DNA of 64,000 bases from Moniliophthora roreri (GCA_001466705.2 LATX02000176.1:558001-622000); one strand, 5' to 3'. Positions 43,421-56,064 are shown, counted from the stretch's first letter. Program-made: numbers and translations. The notes: generated by a model not told the origin, from the sequence alone.

Positions 43421-46400
43421 ATGGCCTCTGTCACTCAGGATACAATCGTACCGACGGTGCCCAAAGAGGGAAACGGGAACTCCTCCCGAACCTCTTCGTT
43501 CCGGGACGAAAAGAGAGAAGTTCCAGTTGCTGAGGAGGAAGAGGTTTTAGATTACTTTGACGACCACGACGTGTGAGTTCTATATATCTCCTGTAATTGT
43601 GGTGCACTCATCGTTTGCGTCTGCTCCAGAACAAAACCATTTCCCATTGACCCTGACGCCCCCGAGGAGACACATCAACTCACTGTCAGGTATTACTATC
43701 CTTTGTCATTATCACTGCAGTCGCTCACAGGGATTTTCCAGAGCCGTCGTTGTTGGCGGCGCTCTCGGAGCGCTCGGTAAGCTTCTCCGACCCGGTTCCA
43801 TAGTTCTGCTATTAGTCTCATGTTTTCTTCAGTTGGGGCATCTAACGTGTACCTTGGGCTAAAGACCGGTTTCACATTTGGTCCTCAGCTCTTCGGTGTG
43901 AGTCCTAAACGTCGGCGAAAGAAAATCCTGCTCATGTATCATGGCTCAGGCACTCTTTGGATATGCCATCATCAAAGCAATGTCCAAAGCGTTGCCCGAA
44001 TCCGGGCTACTAGGAAAGCTCTTTGGAGGTCCCTTCGGACCCAAGGAAAATTGTACTGTACAAACGTTCGTGATCCTTTTATTTGACTCTATTGGCACAA
44101 TCTGACCCTATAAACACCAGCGCTGCAACAGGTTGGACATGATTTTTTGCGTTTCAAAATATGGACTGAATTTGCGTAGCTGCTGGCGGTATGAGTGGTC
44201 TTTTTGTCAGCGCGTTCCCCGCAATGTATGTCAAGTATTCCGACTTTTTGCGGATCGGCGGATCGAAACTCAAACTTTGCAGGTATCGACTGGGATTACT
44301 TTCTCCCTTACCGCAACAAGACGTCGGACTTCTCATCGCTATGTGAGTGCTACCATCCTTGGATATTACCTTCGCTCACGCCATTTATAGCACTGTTTGC
44401 ACAGGTTTCTTCGGCATTTTCTTCGTCATTCCGTTGCGACGATACTATATTGTGCACCAGAAGCTTACCTTCCCAACTCCCGCTGCGACAGTAAATACCG
44501 ATCTCTGTTCCGATGAATGAAATCTTTTGACCGTGGTATTGCTTCAGGCCTACACGATTCGTTCTCTGCATAGAGGGAAGGAAGGTGCCATAATCGCAAA
44601 GAAGAAGAGTCTTGCGTTGTTGTATACATTCATCGCCTGTTTCATCTTCAAAGTTGTCTCCAGCTATGCGCCCGGAATCGTACGTGTCCCAGTATCTGAC
44701 CATGATCGCTTATACTGATGGTATGCTTAGATTTATGACTGGCACATTGGCTGGACCCTGTATCGTCTTGGATTTACCAGCATCATTGCGATGGAGAATT
44801 ATGGCTGGTTCATTGAAAGTCTGTCTGTCTCCTTTGCTGTGTTACGAGATAAAGCACTGATCCACACTCTTCAGTCACGCCTGCATTCTTCGGCGCGGGA
44901 ATGCTCAGTGGGTTGAACGCCAGCTGGAGCTTCATGGGAGGTGCAGTTCTGGCCTACGGCATAAGTACGTACAGTTTCTTCCCTGTGGACTCCTTCTGAA
45001 GCGTGTTTCCAGTCGCACCAGCATTAGTCAAGAACGGCTTAGCAGTCGGAAAGCCAGCTTCGGACGAGTTCCCGCTTGTTAGCTACGGTTCTCTCGGCTT
45101 CAGCAAGGATGTTTCGGAATACATCAATAGCCCCTCGCCCCGCTACTGGTTGCTCTGGCCAGGAGTACTCATGATGTTGTTCTACTCATTTGCAGACATC
45201 TTCCTTAGCCTCCTCCCAATGATGCGCAGTGAGTTTCAGTTGCCTCCATACTGCGAACTAGATCACCGACCCGTTACATAGCCTGGAGACTCGGTACCGA
45301 TATCATACAAGGTGTCAAGAGCATGTTCAAGAAGAGGACTGAGGTCGACCCTGAAGATGAAGATCAGACACCCATGGAGGACAGAGTTCCCTTCGCTTGG
45401 TGGTCCATTGGTCTTGTCCTTGTCACTATCTTCTGTTGTGCTATCCTCGCCACCCTTTTCCCGCTCAATGTCGGCGAAGCTCTACTTTCCCTGATAATGG
45501 GTTTCATCTTTTCTTTCATTGCAGTACAGTCCAGTGGTGCCACTGACATCAATCCAACTGGCACTGTCGCAAAGGCATCTCAACTCGTTTTTGGAGGTAT
45601 CGCCAAGGGAAAATCTATAGATGTCAATCCCGCTCGTATGTTCAACCTGACAGCTGGAGCAATTGCATCTGGCGCTGCTGGCCAGTCGACAGACATGACC
45701 GGAGACTTGAAGACCGGTTATCTACTCAGGGCCAAACCCCGGGTTCAATTCCTTGCCCAGTTGGCAGGATCAGTCGTGGCCGTTTTCCTTAGCGTCGGTC
45801 TGTTCATCTTGTTTACGAAGGCGTCGCCCTGCATCATGTCAGTATCTCTTTGGCTCTCCATGCGATGTACGACTGACTTTTTCCGCCTTATAGCGCATCG
45901 GAATCGGATTGTATGTACCCTCATTGGATCACTACCTTCAATAACTCATCATTTGTGTAGCGACTTGCACGTACGGTGCTCCTGCTGTAGCTGCCTGGAC
46001 CGCTGTTGCTGTCGCTGTTACCTCGCCTACACTTCCTATCTCGAAGTCATCCGGGTATACCGCAATCGCGCTCGGTTTGTTCAGTGTGCTAAGCGTCTGT
46101 ATAAAACACTTCTTCGTCCCAAAGAAGTACTGGGTATACGTTCCTAACTGGGTATGTAACTCTACAGCACAAGAAATTCTATGCACCTCAACGCCAACTT
46201 TCAACAGAACGCTGTTGGTCTCGCCTTCGTTGTCCCTCAAGTTTACTACCCCATTGCCATGTGAGTGATTATTCGGCAATCTTAACAACCACGTTTAACG
46301 TGATTCTTACAGGGCTGCCGGCTCCGTATTCAACTACTTCTGGCAGAAGCGCAACCCCAAGAGTTATGATCTCTACATGTTTGCCATCTCTGTGAGGAGC

Positions 46401-46622
46401 CCAGCTCATACGATCGTACCTAATCTGACATTTCACACTACCCAGGCCGGACTTCTCGCTGGTGAAGGTATGGGTGGTGTATTCAATGCACTCCTCGCAG
46501 TCGCTGGTGTGGACGGTGGCAGTAAGTCGGAAGCTATGTTATTATCGGTTGCTCGTACTAACTTGGCATTTGTAGATTATGGAACTGCTATCGGCTGCCC
46601 AGGCTTCGAGTTTTGTGGTTAA
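43421..46622 (+). CDS. OPT-superfamily oligopeptide transporter, second of tandem pair
   Basis: Paralogue of the gene at 38862 with the same exon order. MASVTQDTIVPTVPKEG begins an acidic N-terminus. Later: GLKTGFTFGPQLFG, ALFGYAIIKAMSKALPESG, GPFGPKENCTVQT, YYIVHQKLTFPTPAAT, KKKSLALLYTFIACFIFKV, SPRYWLLWPGVLMMLFYSF, MEDRVPFAWWSIGLVLVTIF, TLFPLNVGEALLSLIMGFIF, SSGATDINPTGTVAKASQL, STDMTGDLKTGYLLRAKP, FNYFWQKRNPKSYDLYMF and GLLAGEGMGGVFNALLAV, ending FEFCG with TAA 46620-46622. Several introns present in the first copy appear to be missing here: the exon 45323-45840 is continuous where copy 1 has an intron after TVAK. No break seen. Gene duplication is clear from order and similarity. Confidence 0.9.
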
Positions 46623-46961
46623 TGTCCCCTTTCTACGACATTTTTAAATGTATTCCCGGTATTACGTGGGTCATTGTGTGATGTATAAAACATTGTATAA
46701 TGGAATGATTTTCTTAGTTGTACGCCATCTAAAGGGTCAAGTATGACAGAATGCATGTTTTGGGGTGCTCGCCGATTACTTCCACAAAGGTAGGATACGA
46801 TCACGATTCGCAGCACAGGAATGATTCATATCTCTGCCCACGATGATACATTCCTTGTCAGGTTTCAAATGATGGTACAACGACGAGAACTACGCCACTA
46901 GGTTCTGGTATAAAGGTCAGAGAAGAATAATCATGCTACTGCAACTTCAAGTTGATATACA

Positions 46962-47610
46962 ATGTCTAACCTCCCCCAGTCCTCCAATGCTCCTGGTGCC
47001 GACTTTGAAGTGCGCCAAACCATGCCCACAGATGATGCCCACCCCGATCCAACCAAATCCCTCCTGTTGTCCCCTGCACGTCAGCGTCTCATCGACAACG
47101 TCATTGCACTGTACTCGTGCCAGCCGACACGGGAACGGGTCTCTCGCTACACACCAGACTGCATTTATGATGACCAGTTTGTCTACGCAAACGATAGGTA
47201 CAAGATGGCTGGACAGTGGTTTGCATTGCCCATGCTGTTCAAGGAGAGCAAGAACGAGGGGTACGAGATTATCAAGAATGACCGGGAGTTGATACAGTTC
47301 AAGAATGAGCAGGTAGGCACCCGTTTGTCTTTCCTCGCTGCGTTTGGAGACCTGAAGCTTTTGCCAGAGCTGGACGTTTCCAACAGGAATCAAAACAGCC
47401 ACCATAAACGCCATCGTTTCACTCTCCCTCGACCCAGCTACCGCCGACTCGGATTTCCCACAAATCAAGTATCACAAAGATCAGGCGAACAACAAGGATT
47501 ACTCGCATAAGGGTTTGGGATTCTACTTGAAAAAATGGCAAGCAGATCATGTTTTAGATTGTATGGATAAGAATGAGGACGTCCAGTACTTCAAGGGAGG
47601 AATACCATGA
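46962..47610 (+). CDS. NTF2-like (SnoaL-fold) fungal protein of unknown role
   Basis: Two exons, about 197 residues, joined by a GT-AG intron of 55 nt after FKNEQ. The N-terminal part (DNVIALYSCQPTRERVSRYT followed by IYDD) is the usual opening of the alpha+beta cone fold. The second exon (ATINAIVSLSLDPATADSDF, then IKYHKDQANNKDYSHKGLG) matches the conserved C-terminal half of a family common in fungal genomes. No catalytic residues can be assigned and no role is known. ATG 46962, TGA 47608-47610. It follows the OPT pair on the same strand, 340 bp downstream. Confidence 0.72.
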
Positions 47611-49161
47611 GCCTGTGAAGAGATATCAGAATGGCGTCGATGCACCGGAGACGCCAGAGCTGACGAAGTAGCAATCTCTTCTGAACTTGCATTAGACACA
47701 TTGGCATTATGAGCATATGAACACGCCGGGGATCTCATGGAGAGTACTACAGTGACTGCACAGTGGATCGACTGCTCTAAACGTTTCTTTGATCAACGTC
47801 CACGACTGTGCCTACAATGACCGAGAGCGTTGACAGGCATGCGGCGAGTTCATGCCTATGTTTTGATCGGTTTCGTTATCCTGAACAGATTCTACGCGTG
47901 CGATAAGCGAAACGAAAACATCGCGAAGACGCGGTATTCCTTACCCTCGAACCATGTATCACCGACAACTCCACGACCTGGAGGCCCCCTGAGATGGAGT
48001 TGTTGTACAGAAACCGTAAGTTCGCACCAAGCGTGAACGACTCGAAGCCTGGATGTAAATGAAGGACGCCCAAAAAATGGTATCATATCCTCCGAAATGT
48101 CTTAGTCCCAAAGAGTCAAAGGACTAAGATGTTTGGTAGCCTGGAGCTGTGGTCCGAAGGTAGGGAATTGGCCGAAGTGAAGAAGTAGACGCTGTTGGCA
48201 CCGTGTCACCATTCCGGTCGGGACATCTTCACGATTGATATCGATGGGGGGCAGTTTCGGGCATCCATATGATACAATGCAGAGTACGCTCGGATTCACG
48301 TGTCGTCATGAGTGCGAATCTCGTTCCCAGCCTATATACCATAGACTATATGGTCATCGCCATGCGACTCAACCTTCGGTCAATATGGTGTAAACGGTAC
48401 CAGGTAAAGATGATGTCGCATGTTCATCTACCCATTACTGGTTCTGTGAGGGGGGTGGCTTCGAGATGTATAAGAGAGGAGACGACAGGCTGAGAATGAG
48501 CAGGCTGAGAATGAGTGTCCGACTTCGTTTGGTAAGATGTTGAGGCTGGGATGCGTTGAAATTTGCTGCCGTATATTGTGCAATAGCCATGATGGGAATT
48601 GTTGTGGTGGTCCTGAAAAGCAATCAAGGCGACGGACGGTAGGACCAACGGCACCCATGTACTTATGAACTCACCGTACGAGGAAAGTTCCGGGACAACT
48701 ATCGAATGGTGCCATACCACAATCTATAGAGGCTCTACGGATATGAGTCTTGAGGGTTCGACTAGCGTGAGTGAGACCAAAAGAACTCGTGCGGTGATTT
48801 GGGTGTACAGAACGCAGCCTGAACTGTAATAATACGTCCCCGAGTACTAAGAATGACAATTCAGGCGGAGTATTGAATGTTGCTTTGCGACGCGTTTGAT
48901 GGAAGCGGTTGGAAGGCAAGACGCGGCGACGGCCTTTCACTCGATGACAACCATCACGGTCGGTTGATGTGCTCGGGTTGATACATTGCTCGTATCATAT
49001 ATATGAGTCGCTTTGAGGAGACCACATTCAAACGTTGTGTGATTCCGAATCACCTTTTTGAACCCAAGCAGCAATCGTGTATTGGCATATTATAGTTCAT
49101 ATGAATACGGACATATATGACATAGCTTATAAGGATACAATTATACGGTATTGGGGTATCA
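47611..49161. other. no gene supported
   Basis: Both strands carry only short overlapping frames. A 16-base word (CAGGCTGAGAATGAG) is directly repeated at about 48485-48514. Nothing else recognised. Confidence 0.45.
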
Positions 49162-50333
49162 TCAGGTTCGACCGTACATGTCTTGGAGCTCAAGAGTCAT
49201 TCTCAAGAAATCCTCATCAGCAATTCTCCGGGCAGGCCCAATGATGGTGTCATTAGCACCAATTAAACAGGGGGCAGCATAAAACTCGAAAGCAATATCC
49301 TCCAAACCCACACCGCGGTTTTTCAGGGAAAACCGTCCTTCAAATAGACCGTGGGTATTACGCTTCATAAAGAAGTGACCGTGAGGACCATGCATCCCAA
49401 TAACCCCAATATTGGCCTCCAACGCGGGCGTACTCGTCAGTTGATCAAACGGCAGCACTCGGGTGTTCGATAGATCCATTAAATAGCTAGGGACAAAGTC
49501 AGATTTGCCGTGGACGGCAAAGTGTCCAATGTCGGTGAGGACTTGGAAGTTGAACATGTAAACATGAGCATTATTGAAGACATCGAAGAACGGGGATACA
49601 ATGCCAGGATCGAAGAAAGGACCGCATTGGAATCGTTCGGTGCTTTTGGGGATGTAGCATTGAACGCCTGCATATATTCCGTCGGTCTTCGACAAGTACT
49701 CGTGAATTTCAGCGCTGACTAAAATTCTGTAGTTCCCGGCAAAGCTATCCTGAATGACGCAGGTTTTGGCAGAAGCGGAAATCTCGAAAGGCCGGATCCA
49801 CGACATTCTCGATCCATCGTCAGCAGAGTTGGGGAGTGGCGAAGGCTGGGGGGATGAGGTTGGTGTACCCCCAAAGGAAAATGGGGAGGTGGGAAGCACC
49901 GGGGTTGGTTCGCGCAAAGGCGCAGGAATTCCTTTCGGAGAATACAACGAACGGCGCGGTTGTAGTGGAGAACCGGGCGCTGGACTCAGACGCGACGTGA
50001 GACGGGGGGTGGACATTGACACGAATGTACCATGGTCGGAAGGTGCAAGTGAAGGTGAAGGTGAAGGAGTCAACTCAGGTAGCGGACCTCCAAAAGGAGA
50101 GCATGGAGGGGCATAAGACTCGTGCACTGTTTCCAGGCTTTGCCGTCTGTCTCTTGCATCCTGTCCGTCTCAACTGTAAGAACATCATTAAACTGTAACG
50201 CAAATAGCCTTACGAGTTCCTCAGGCACGAAAGTCCCTGTTTTCCTGACCCTGCCATCCTCGGTCGACGAGGCTCTGCATGAAAGTGTCTGTTTCCGGAG
50301 GTTTGCTGAAGTGGACCTTGTCATAGGAGGCAT
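49162..50333 (-). CDS. uncharacterised protein with Pro/Ser-rich N-terminal region
   Basis: ATG at 50333, one GT-AG intron of 53 nt after FVPEEL, then a long exon to TGA 49162-49164: about 372 residues. Residues 60-150 are Pro/Ser-rich low-complexity sequence (TPSPSPSLAPSD and similar). A folded part follows: SWIRPFEISASAKTCVIQDS, GIYAGVQCYIPKSTERFQCG, FFDVFNNAHVYMFNFQV, NIGVIGMHGPHGHFFMKRN and a C-terminal helix FLRMTLELQDMYGR. I recognise no family. No signal peptide or TM segment. The start is preferred because the spliced frame is open throughout. Same strand as the next three genes. Confidence 0.62.
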
Positions 50334-50987
50334 CGTGAAAATATTAGTTGGTTGCGTTGTGCGTTAAGTGTCTGGGAGAAGAGAAGCGTTGGTGAGGTTC
50401 CTAAGTTCGTTGCAGACCTATTTATGCCAATCTATGGCTCTGTGGACTGTGGCTGGATGATCTGTGATGTTGGAAATAGTGGCATAGTGGTGGCCAATGG
50501 AGGTGTATCCCATTATGTAGGGTTGCGACGATCCATTGCTCCATGGTTCTAGAAATGAGGAGAGATCCCTTATGCCAGTAGGCTTTATCTATTCCGAACC
50601 AACAGAGGCGGCCAACTTGTTGTTGGATAGTGGCCCTGATGGCCTCAGCCGATTTGTCAACCACGGCCCCCTGGCACCAGCCGATGAGGAAAGCTTCAGC
50701 CAAGTGGCTGCGGGTGTTAGCTTTTTCGGTTGTGAAGATGTTTCGGTGCGCCTCGATTACATCGAGTACACAGTAACCATCCTCCTCCAATGAAGTCGTT
50801 CTCTTTTCCCACCTGGACTAACCAACTCTTTGATCCAGAGTGACACGAATGTAGCCCAGCTATACAGGGCCGTCTACCGACCAATCACACTGATAGTAGA
50901 CAACGTGACGCGTACGTGTACGGCTTTCCGTTTACCTTGAGTAGTCTACGAATGAGATAGGCGCACTTTGCAGGAAAGGACACGCTA
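50334..50987. other. no gene supported
   Basis: Opposite-strand frames of 85-120 codons overlap at 50422-50793. Neither shows motifs. Probably the promoter of the 49162-50333 gene plus the 3' flank of the methyltransferase gene. Confidence 0.4.
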
Positions 50988-52460
50988 CTACGGCGCTGAT
51001 AACACCACCAACGCCATATTCCGCCCACTTCCCTTCGTTTGGTCGAATAGAGGTATGAGAGCGACAGTCCATTTCGCGTTGCCCACGTCCTCTCCACCAC
51101 TCGCACCGCTGTTCGTATTCGCATCTCCGGATACCGACGCCGAAGAACCCAAACACCCAACAATCCAATCCACTCGATCCCTCAGAATCACGCTCTCAAT
51201 CACTGGTCCTAATTGACACCGCAAGAGATGCAGTGTTTCGAGCTGGGTTGCGCGGTGGGTGTCGTATGCCGTCTGAGTATCATTTCCGTGTTCTGAGGAA
51301 GAAGTATCCGAACGACCCAAAGGAACACCCAACTTCTCTCCAGCAGCTCTAACGAACGTCTCCCAACTAACATACGCAGACGCAGGCAACTTGCCTATTC
51401 TATGGTGCATCGGTGAGTTGCCTAGTTCATCTGCGAGTGCGTCTGCGCCCCATGCATTGGGGTTGGTAGGCGACGCGATGGTAAGAATTTGGGTATGGAG
51501 ATTTTGACGTGCTGGTGGACGTGACGTCGCGTTTTGTGTCTCTGCATAAGATTCGGAAGGTGCGATGAAGCCTCTCGTGTGGAGTGTAGTTGGTGGAAGG
51601 AGAGGACCAAGTAAAGCGCGCCAAACGACTTTTTTGGTGCTCAGCTCGTGTTTCCTCTTCTCATCCGGCGTAAGGGGTGTATTGGAGACTTGGGCAGCGA
51701 GATGGTACGCTGAGGGTGGGAGTGGATTGGGTAGTAAGGCCTCCGCTAGATGTCTTGGGTTCGGCGAAGATAAGGGGAAGTCAGTTGGACGTAGGAGGTT
51801 GTAGCAGCATGGGATTGTTATTACGCTGGATGGGTACCAGTTCCGGCTTGGTGCTTTGGTGGTAGAGGTGAATGCACGTAGAGCATCTATGGAGAGCGAT
51901 CCACATGCGTGTAATGCGACGAGCATCACCGGTACCTCTCCTTCTCCTTCCCCGTCGCCTCGTATCCAATCATCGATAGCCCCAATAAGCGACTCGGGTG
52001 TGATATGAAGGGTTCGATGTGTTACTTGCGCGTCGTAGATATTCGTTGTCGTCGCCGTCGTCGTGTTTCTACTGGAAGGAGAAACTTGGGAGTAAGAATT
52101 GGCATTCTCCGTTAAATGCCCATCACTATCCAACGCTAAAATCTTCTTCGCGGGTAATACACGCGTAAGAAAACCTTGGCCAGCACCAATGTCAACGATA
52201 TAGGGTGTCTTCAGGCCGGTTTGGTGGAGAGAGTGGATGTAGGATGATAGACGGGTGATTTCGTGCAGCTTTTTTGCGGGTATGCCTTTTAGGTTTTGGT
52301 TCGGCGAGGAGAGAGGAACAGGCGTCCGATCGAGAGACTGAGCTCGGATATGCTGGATAAGTTTATCGGGGACATTGGGAGGAAGTTGGTTGAGCTGGAA
52401 AGAAGTTGCTTGGTTTGGGTGAGTGTGTAGGAGGAGAGAGATTAGCGATTCAAGGGACAT
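50988..52460 (-). CDS. METTL25/RRNAD1-like methyltransferase-domain protein, single exon
   Basis: A SAM-dependent methyltransferase fold. From ATG 52460 (MSLESLISLLL) the protein has about 490 residues; an in-frame ATG 57 bases upstream (52517) could add 19 residues, but the family usually starts with this helical segment. Motifs: PAKKLHEI, then VDIGAGQGFLTRVL around residue 90 (SAM loop), ILALDSD, VALHACGSLSIDALR, ITIPCCYNLL and the C-terminal RNMALVVLSAP, which matches the family end (SPRN-x-ALVA). The substrate of this family is not firmly known. No intron, unlike most neighbours. 130 bp downstream of the next gene on the same strand. Confidence 0.8.
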   Translation of the reverse strand: MSLESLISLLLHTHPNQATSFQLNQLPPNVPDKLIQHIRAQSLDRTPVPLSSPNQNLKGIPAKKLHEITRLSSYIHSLHQTGLKTPYIVDIGAGQGFLTRVLPAKKILALDSDGHLTENANSYSQVSPSSRNTTTATTTNIYDAQVTHRTLHITPESLIGAIDDWIRGDGEGEGEVPVMLVALHACGSLSIDALRAFTSTTKAPSRNWYPSSVITIPCCYNLLRPTDFPLSSPNPRHLAEALLPNPLPPSAYHLAAQVSNTPLTPDEKRKHELSTKKVVWRALLGPLLPPTTLHTRGFIAPSESYAETQNATSRPPARQNLHTQILTIASPTNPNAWGADALADELGNSPMHHRIGKLPASAYVSWETFVRAAGEKLGVPLGRSDTSSSEHGNDTQTAYDTHRATQLETLHLLRCQLGPVIESVILRDRVDWIVGCLGSSASVSGDANTNSGASGGEDVGNAKWTVALIPLFDQTKGSGRNMALVVLSAP

Positions 52461-52589
52461 GACTGTGTGGGAAATGTTATCAATGCTACTGCTGATATAC
52501 ACAGAGTAAGTTACCATCCAATATGTACCATTACATTGATGTCGCTGGCGTATTTTACTCGTCGCCTATATCACTTTCACTCTCGGAAG

Positions 52590-55240
52590 TCACCCCATCT
52601 CCATCATCTTCTGCCTCCCTTTAACTCTTCCATTCCCGCCGGCGTGCAGAAACAACCCTGCAATACGGCTGATGGCAGCCCGTCCGTCTCGCTTAATTCT
52701 GAGATCTTCTTGCTCCATTTGGGCTGCTTCCTGTCGGAAAGAGGAGATCTGCAGTTCAGCTGCCAAGATCGGGTCGTGTTTAGGCTGTAGGACAACTTGT
52801 AGCATATATAGAAGTAAGGTCCCCATTCTGCAACCCTGATGAACGATCGCCACATTTCCACGTCAGTAATGGAAAAGTCGGACGTCACGATTTTTTCGAG
52901 CCGGGCTACGAGGAGACAAAGCATCAAATTAATGATCTGCTCTGGTCGCAGCCCAGCATCATCGTTATTAGGGTGTACTTCAAGGGTCGTGAAGAACAGC
53001 ATGGTATCTAGCCACCGACACAAAGAAGGCTCGGATAAATGCTGTAGATTTTCCTTGCCAAAACCACTACCGATGTACAAAACCTTTCATGAATCCAATC
53101 GCGACGAACATGTTCACGTAGTTCGTGTACGGCTCCGTGAAGACGGTTCGATTCCCTGAGCTGTATTAGCATATCTCCTGCGAGCTTCCATTGGTAGTTC
53201 AACTCGTCTGCATAGCCTGTCCAATTATACCGTTCGTATCTTGCACGTGCCTGGTCGTGTTCGACTGCGAGACGCGATTGCATCGTTCGAATGCATTCCG
53301 GAAGGATTTACTATAGGATATGTACAGCTAAACGTGTCTCCTGATACCACCACTGTAGCTCCAGAACGAGACTTTCCACAATGATCAGTACCTCGGCATG
53401 AAAAGGACCAGGTCTGAACTCGATCCTCGATATTTCCAGTTGGTTGGTCAGCGGCTTGGGGTCGACTGGATCATTTTGTGTCTTTTCCACCAGGGAAAGC
53501 ATGATGAGGTTCCACCCGACGTTGAGGCCGTCATACTGCTTCCCACTGAATAGGCGAGTTCTGAGAGTGCTTGCATGCTGCACGATCTCACAGAACGGCA
53601 GGCTACGGAAGAATGTATCAATCGTCTTCACGATTGGTTTGCCGAGAGTGATGTGTAGAGCTCTTGTATATGGGATAACCTTTAGCTCGCAGGAAAACAC
53701 TGGGAACTCGCCACCATCGTCTCTGACGGAGAAAGCGAGCGGAGGACGCGAGTCCAAGAAGAGCACGGTGATGTAGAGATGTTTCTCCTGCAATTGAACC
53801 AAAACATTGTAGAACAGTGTAACGATATTATTAGAGTCCAGTCCATTCTGTCGCTGTAGCCAAAAAGTCCGATTCGTTCTGAACCATGAACGACTCCGAC
53901 TGTGTATCATCTTCTAGCCCCAACTGTTTGCCACCGAACGGCGAAAATATGAGAGGGAATGAAGGGTCCATTTCTTTCAGCTCGAGTGACACCTCCAAGC
54001 CCGTTTTCTCATCCCGACCTGGATTGGAACCCCACAAACATATACGGAGGATTGAAAGTGCCGTCTCCAAACCAAACCAGACGTATGGCCCACCATTAAC
54101 ATTGGTCTGGCTGACCAAGCTGAAACGACTAACGTAGCCGGTTACAATCATTCTCATCTCAATGGCCATGACGAGCTGATAGAGGACTAGAAACGGGTCG
54201 ATTTCTAGTAGTGTCGTGAGCTCTTGTTTCTCCGTAGGCGATAGCGTGAGCCTGGGGATAACGGGCTGCTCTTTATCCGCAACGTTTCCCTAGGAATGAC
54301 AGAATAGTGAAATTTCTGGTAGCCCGGTACGTTCGCGGATACGCTTCTCTAGGCATTCGATAGGTTGACTAGGAATGACGTCTTCGCGATCCTGTTGATG
54401 ATCCATTTGAATCCTCATCCATGCGAGGCTGAGTTTCGTGATACGATGTATTCGAAGTTGCAGTGCTAGCTGTATTGCTACCACACAGAGAAAAGAGCCG
54501 AAAGACCGAAGGAGGGGAATAGCCATGATAATGGACGATTCCAGTGGTCATTCATGAGATAGAGATAGGGGATTGTGCTGAATAGTGCACTCAGAAGAGT
54601 CGAAAGAATGAGTGCGATGTTCCATGGGAAATATGTCTGAAACGGTTTTGCCAACCAACTTGTCGTAACATAGTATAGAGGAGAGACTCACTCTGATGGC
54701 ACCGATCCAAGTTTCATCCACTGCATTGTTGGGACCACTGTCACTCTTCCATCCAGACCAATCTAAACCCTTGACCAACTTTGGCTCAATATGCTGCTCA
54801 TCCAAAAGCTGACGTAGTGCAGCCTCCGCACCGTAGAGCCCGGTATCCTGCGCAATTGTCACCATAGACGATACTGAACCAGGAGTGGCAAACCCCGCAT
54901 CGTCCAACCAATGACTACCATCGAAAGGGTACGTGATGGTAGCTAACAAAGCCGCGGAAACTGCTTTCACGATGCCCAGACTACCAAAGATTGAAAGCGG
55001 CGTAGAGGAACCCTTTTTGAAGAGCAGAACTGACGTGTCGCTCGCATTGTTCCGTGCCGAGAAGAGGAAGAAGTGCTGCGACGTCTTGAATACCAGCTGA
55101 TAATGTATCGCCGAAGTTTGGAGATTGGTTTGACATGGGTCTGTCAATGCATGGATCCTGAGCGGCAACTCCGAAGGAGTCGAAGGTAGACCCATACCTA
55201 GTGTGGGGGCAGAAACGTTGACGGGAGCCTGTGTGGGCAT
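52590..55240 (-). CDS. large uncharacterised basidiomycete protein, at least two TM segments, multi-exon
   Basis: A set of minus-strand exons with short GT-AG introns. Start MPTQAPVNVSAP (55240), then LVFKTSQHFFLFSARN, GLYGAEAALRQLLDEQHIEP, LVKGLDWSGWKSDSGPNNAV, DETWIGAIR, a hydrophobic stretch of about 40 residues (IALILSTLLSALFSTIPYLYL, WNRPLSWLF), a basic helix with RERTGLPEIS, VMAIEMRMIVTGYVSRFSLV, NGGPYVWFGLETALSILRI, then PSFPLIF, SLPFCEIVQHASTLR, EHDQARARYERYNWTGYADE and an end PKHDPILAAELQISSFRQEA closing at 52590. I have seen similar proteins as unnamed multicopy genes of mushrooms but know no function. Exon joints in the middle (54290-54530) are uncertain. Confidence 0.6.
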
Positions 55241-55925
55241 CTTAGTTGATAAAGAGGTATTTTCTGCGTTGGCATTTGACAGAATATCATCCTCTTCATG
55301 GTATGTATTCGATTCCAGGTTTCATCTGTCTTAAATGAGAAATAATATGCCCAGCTGGAGTAAGGATTAGAGACCCTGCTGCCCGTTTCGCATCACCAAC
55401 TGTGCTTTCCTGATGAATACGTAGGGTTGCAGAGAAAGAATGAGCGCGAACCTGAGTAATAAGCCTAGTGCTGTTTGCGGTGTGACTCTAGATAGAGCGC
55501 TGGTGAGGAGTGTGGCCAGAAACGTCCCGAAGTTGTAGTTGTATGAGCATGATGGATTGCATAACAGCAATTTCTAGACGAAGAAAGCGCATTACGTCTC
55601 TAGGAATCAGGTTACTGAGGGAACGATGTATGACGTTCACAAGACAACTCTTTCTGCGAAACCCATATCCGGACCATCTTACTCCTCATCAAACAAGGCA
55701 AATTTTCTGGTACATGTCTTTTTCATTTGATTCGCATGCATATAGCAAGCATACATCTTTTAGTAAACAACCCGACCTGATCGTGTCTCTGAAGCCACTA
55801 GCCTATGGTCATAATTTCGACGTCCTGGAAGTGATAGTAATATTGGCAGCGGAGGTCCGTCGTAGGGCATGTTCCTAGCCTGACGACCTAGGCGTAATTG
55901 ATAGGCCCTGCATCCGTCGAATCGT
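55241..55925. other. no gene supported
   Basis: Short frames on both strands (plus 55510-55878) without motifs. Contains the 3' flank of eL41 and the promoter of the 52590-55240 gene. Confidence 0.45.
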
Positions 55926-56064
55926 TTACTCTGCAAGGACAAACATTTTTATTAGTACTGAATCGGAAAAGAGGCTGCACGCGACACGTACTGGAACGAG
56001 CTCTCATCTTTCTACGCTTGCGCCTAAGCCTGCGAGAACGCTTCTTCTTCCACTTCTCTCTCAT
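55926..56064 (-). CDS. RPL41: 60S ribosomal protein eL41 (25 residues, split by an intron)
   Basis: A structural protein of the large ribosomal subunit and the shortest eukaryotic ribosomal protein. ATG 56064 begins MREKWKKKRSRRLRRKRRK, then MRARS, 24 residues in the first exon (55992-56064). The codon for the last Lys is split: A before a GT-AG intron (55931-55991), AG after it, then TAA at 55926-55928. The product of 25 residues, almost all Arg and Lys, equals the universal family form. Without splicing the frame reads on into unrelated sequence, which supports the intron. Upstream in-frame sequence (to 56100) is best read as 5' UTR. Confidence 0.93.
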
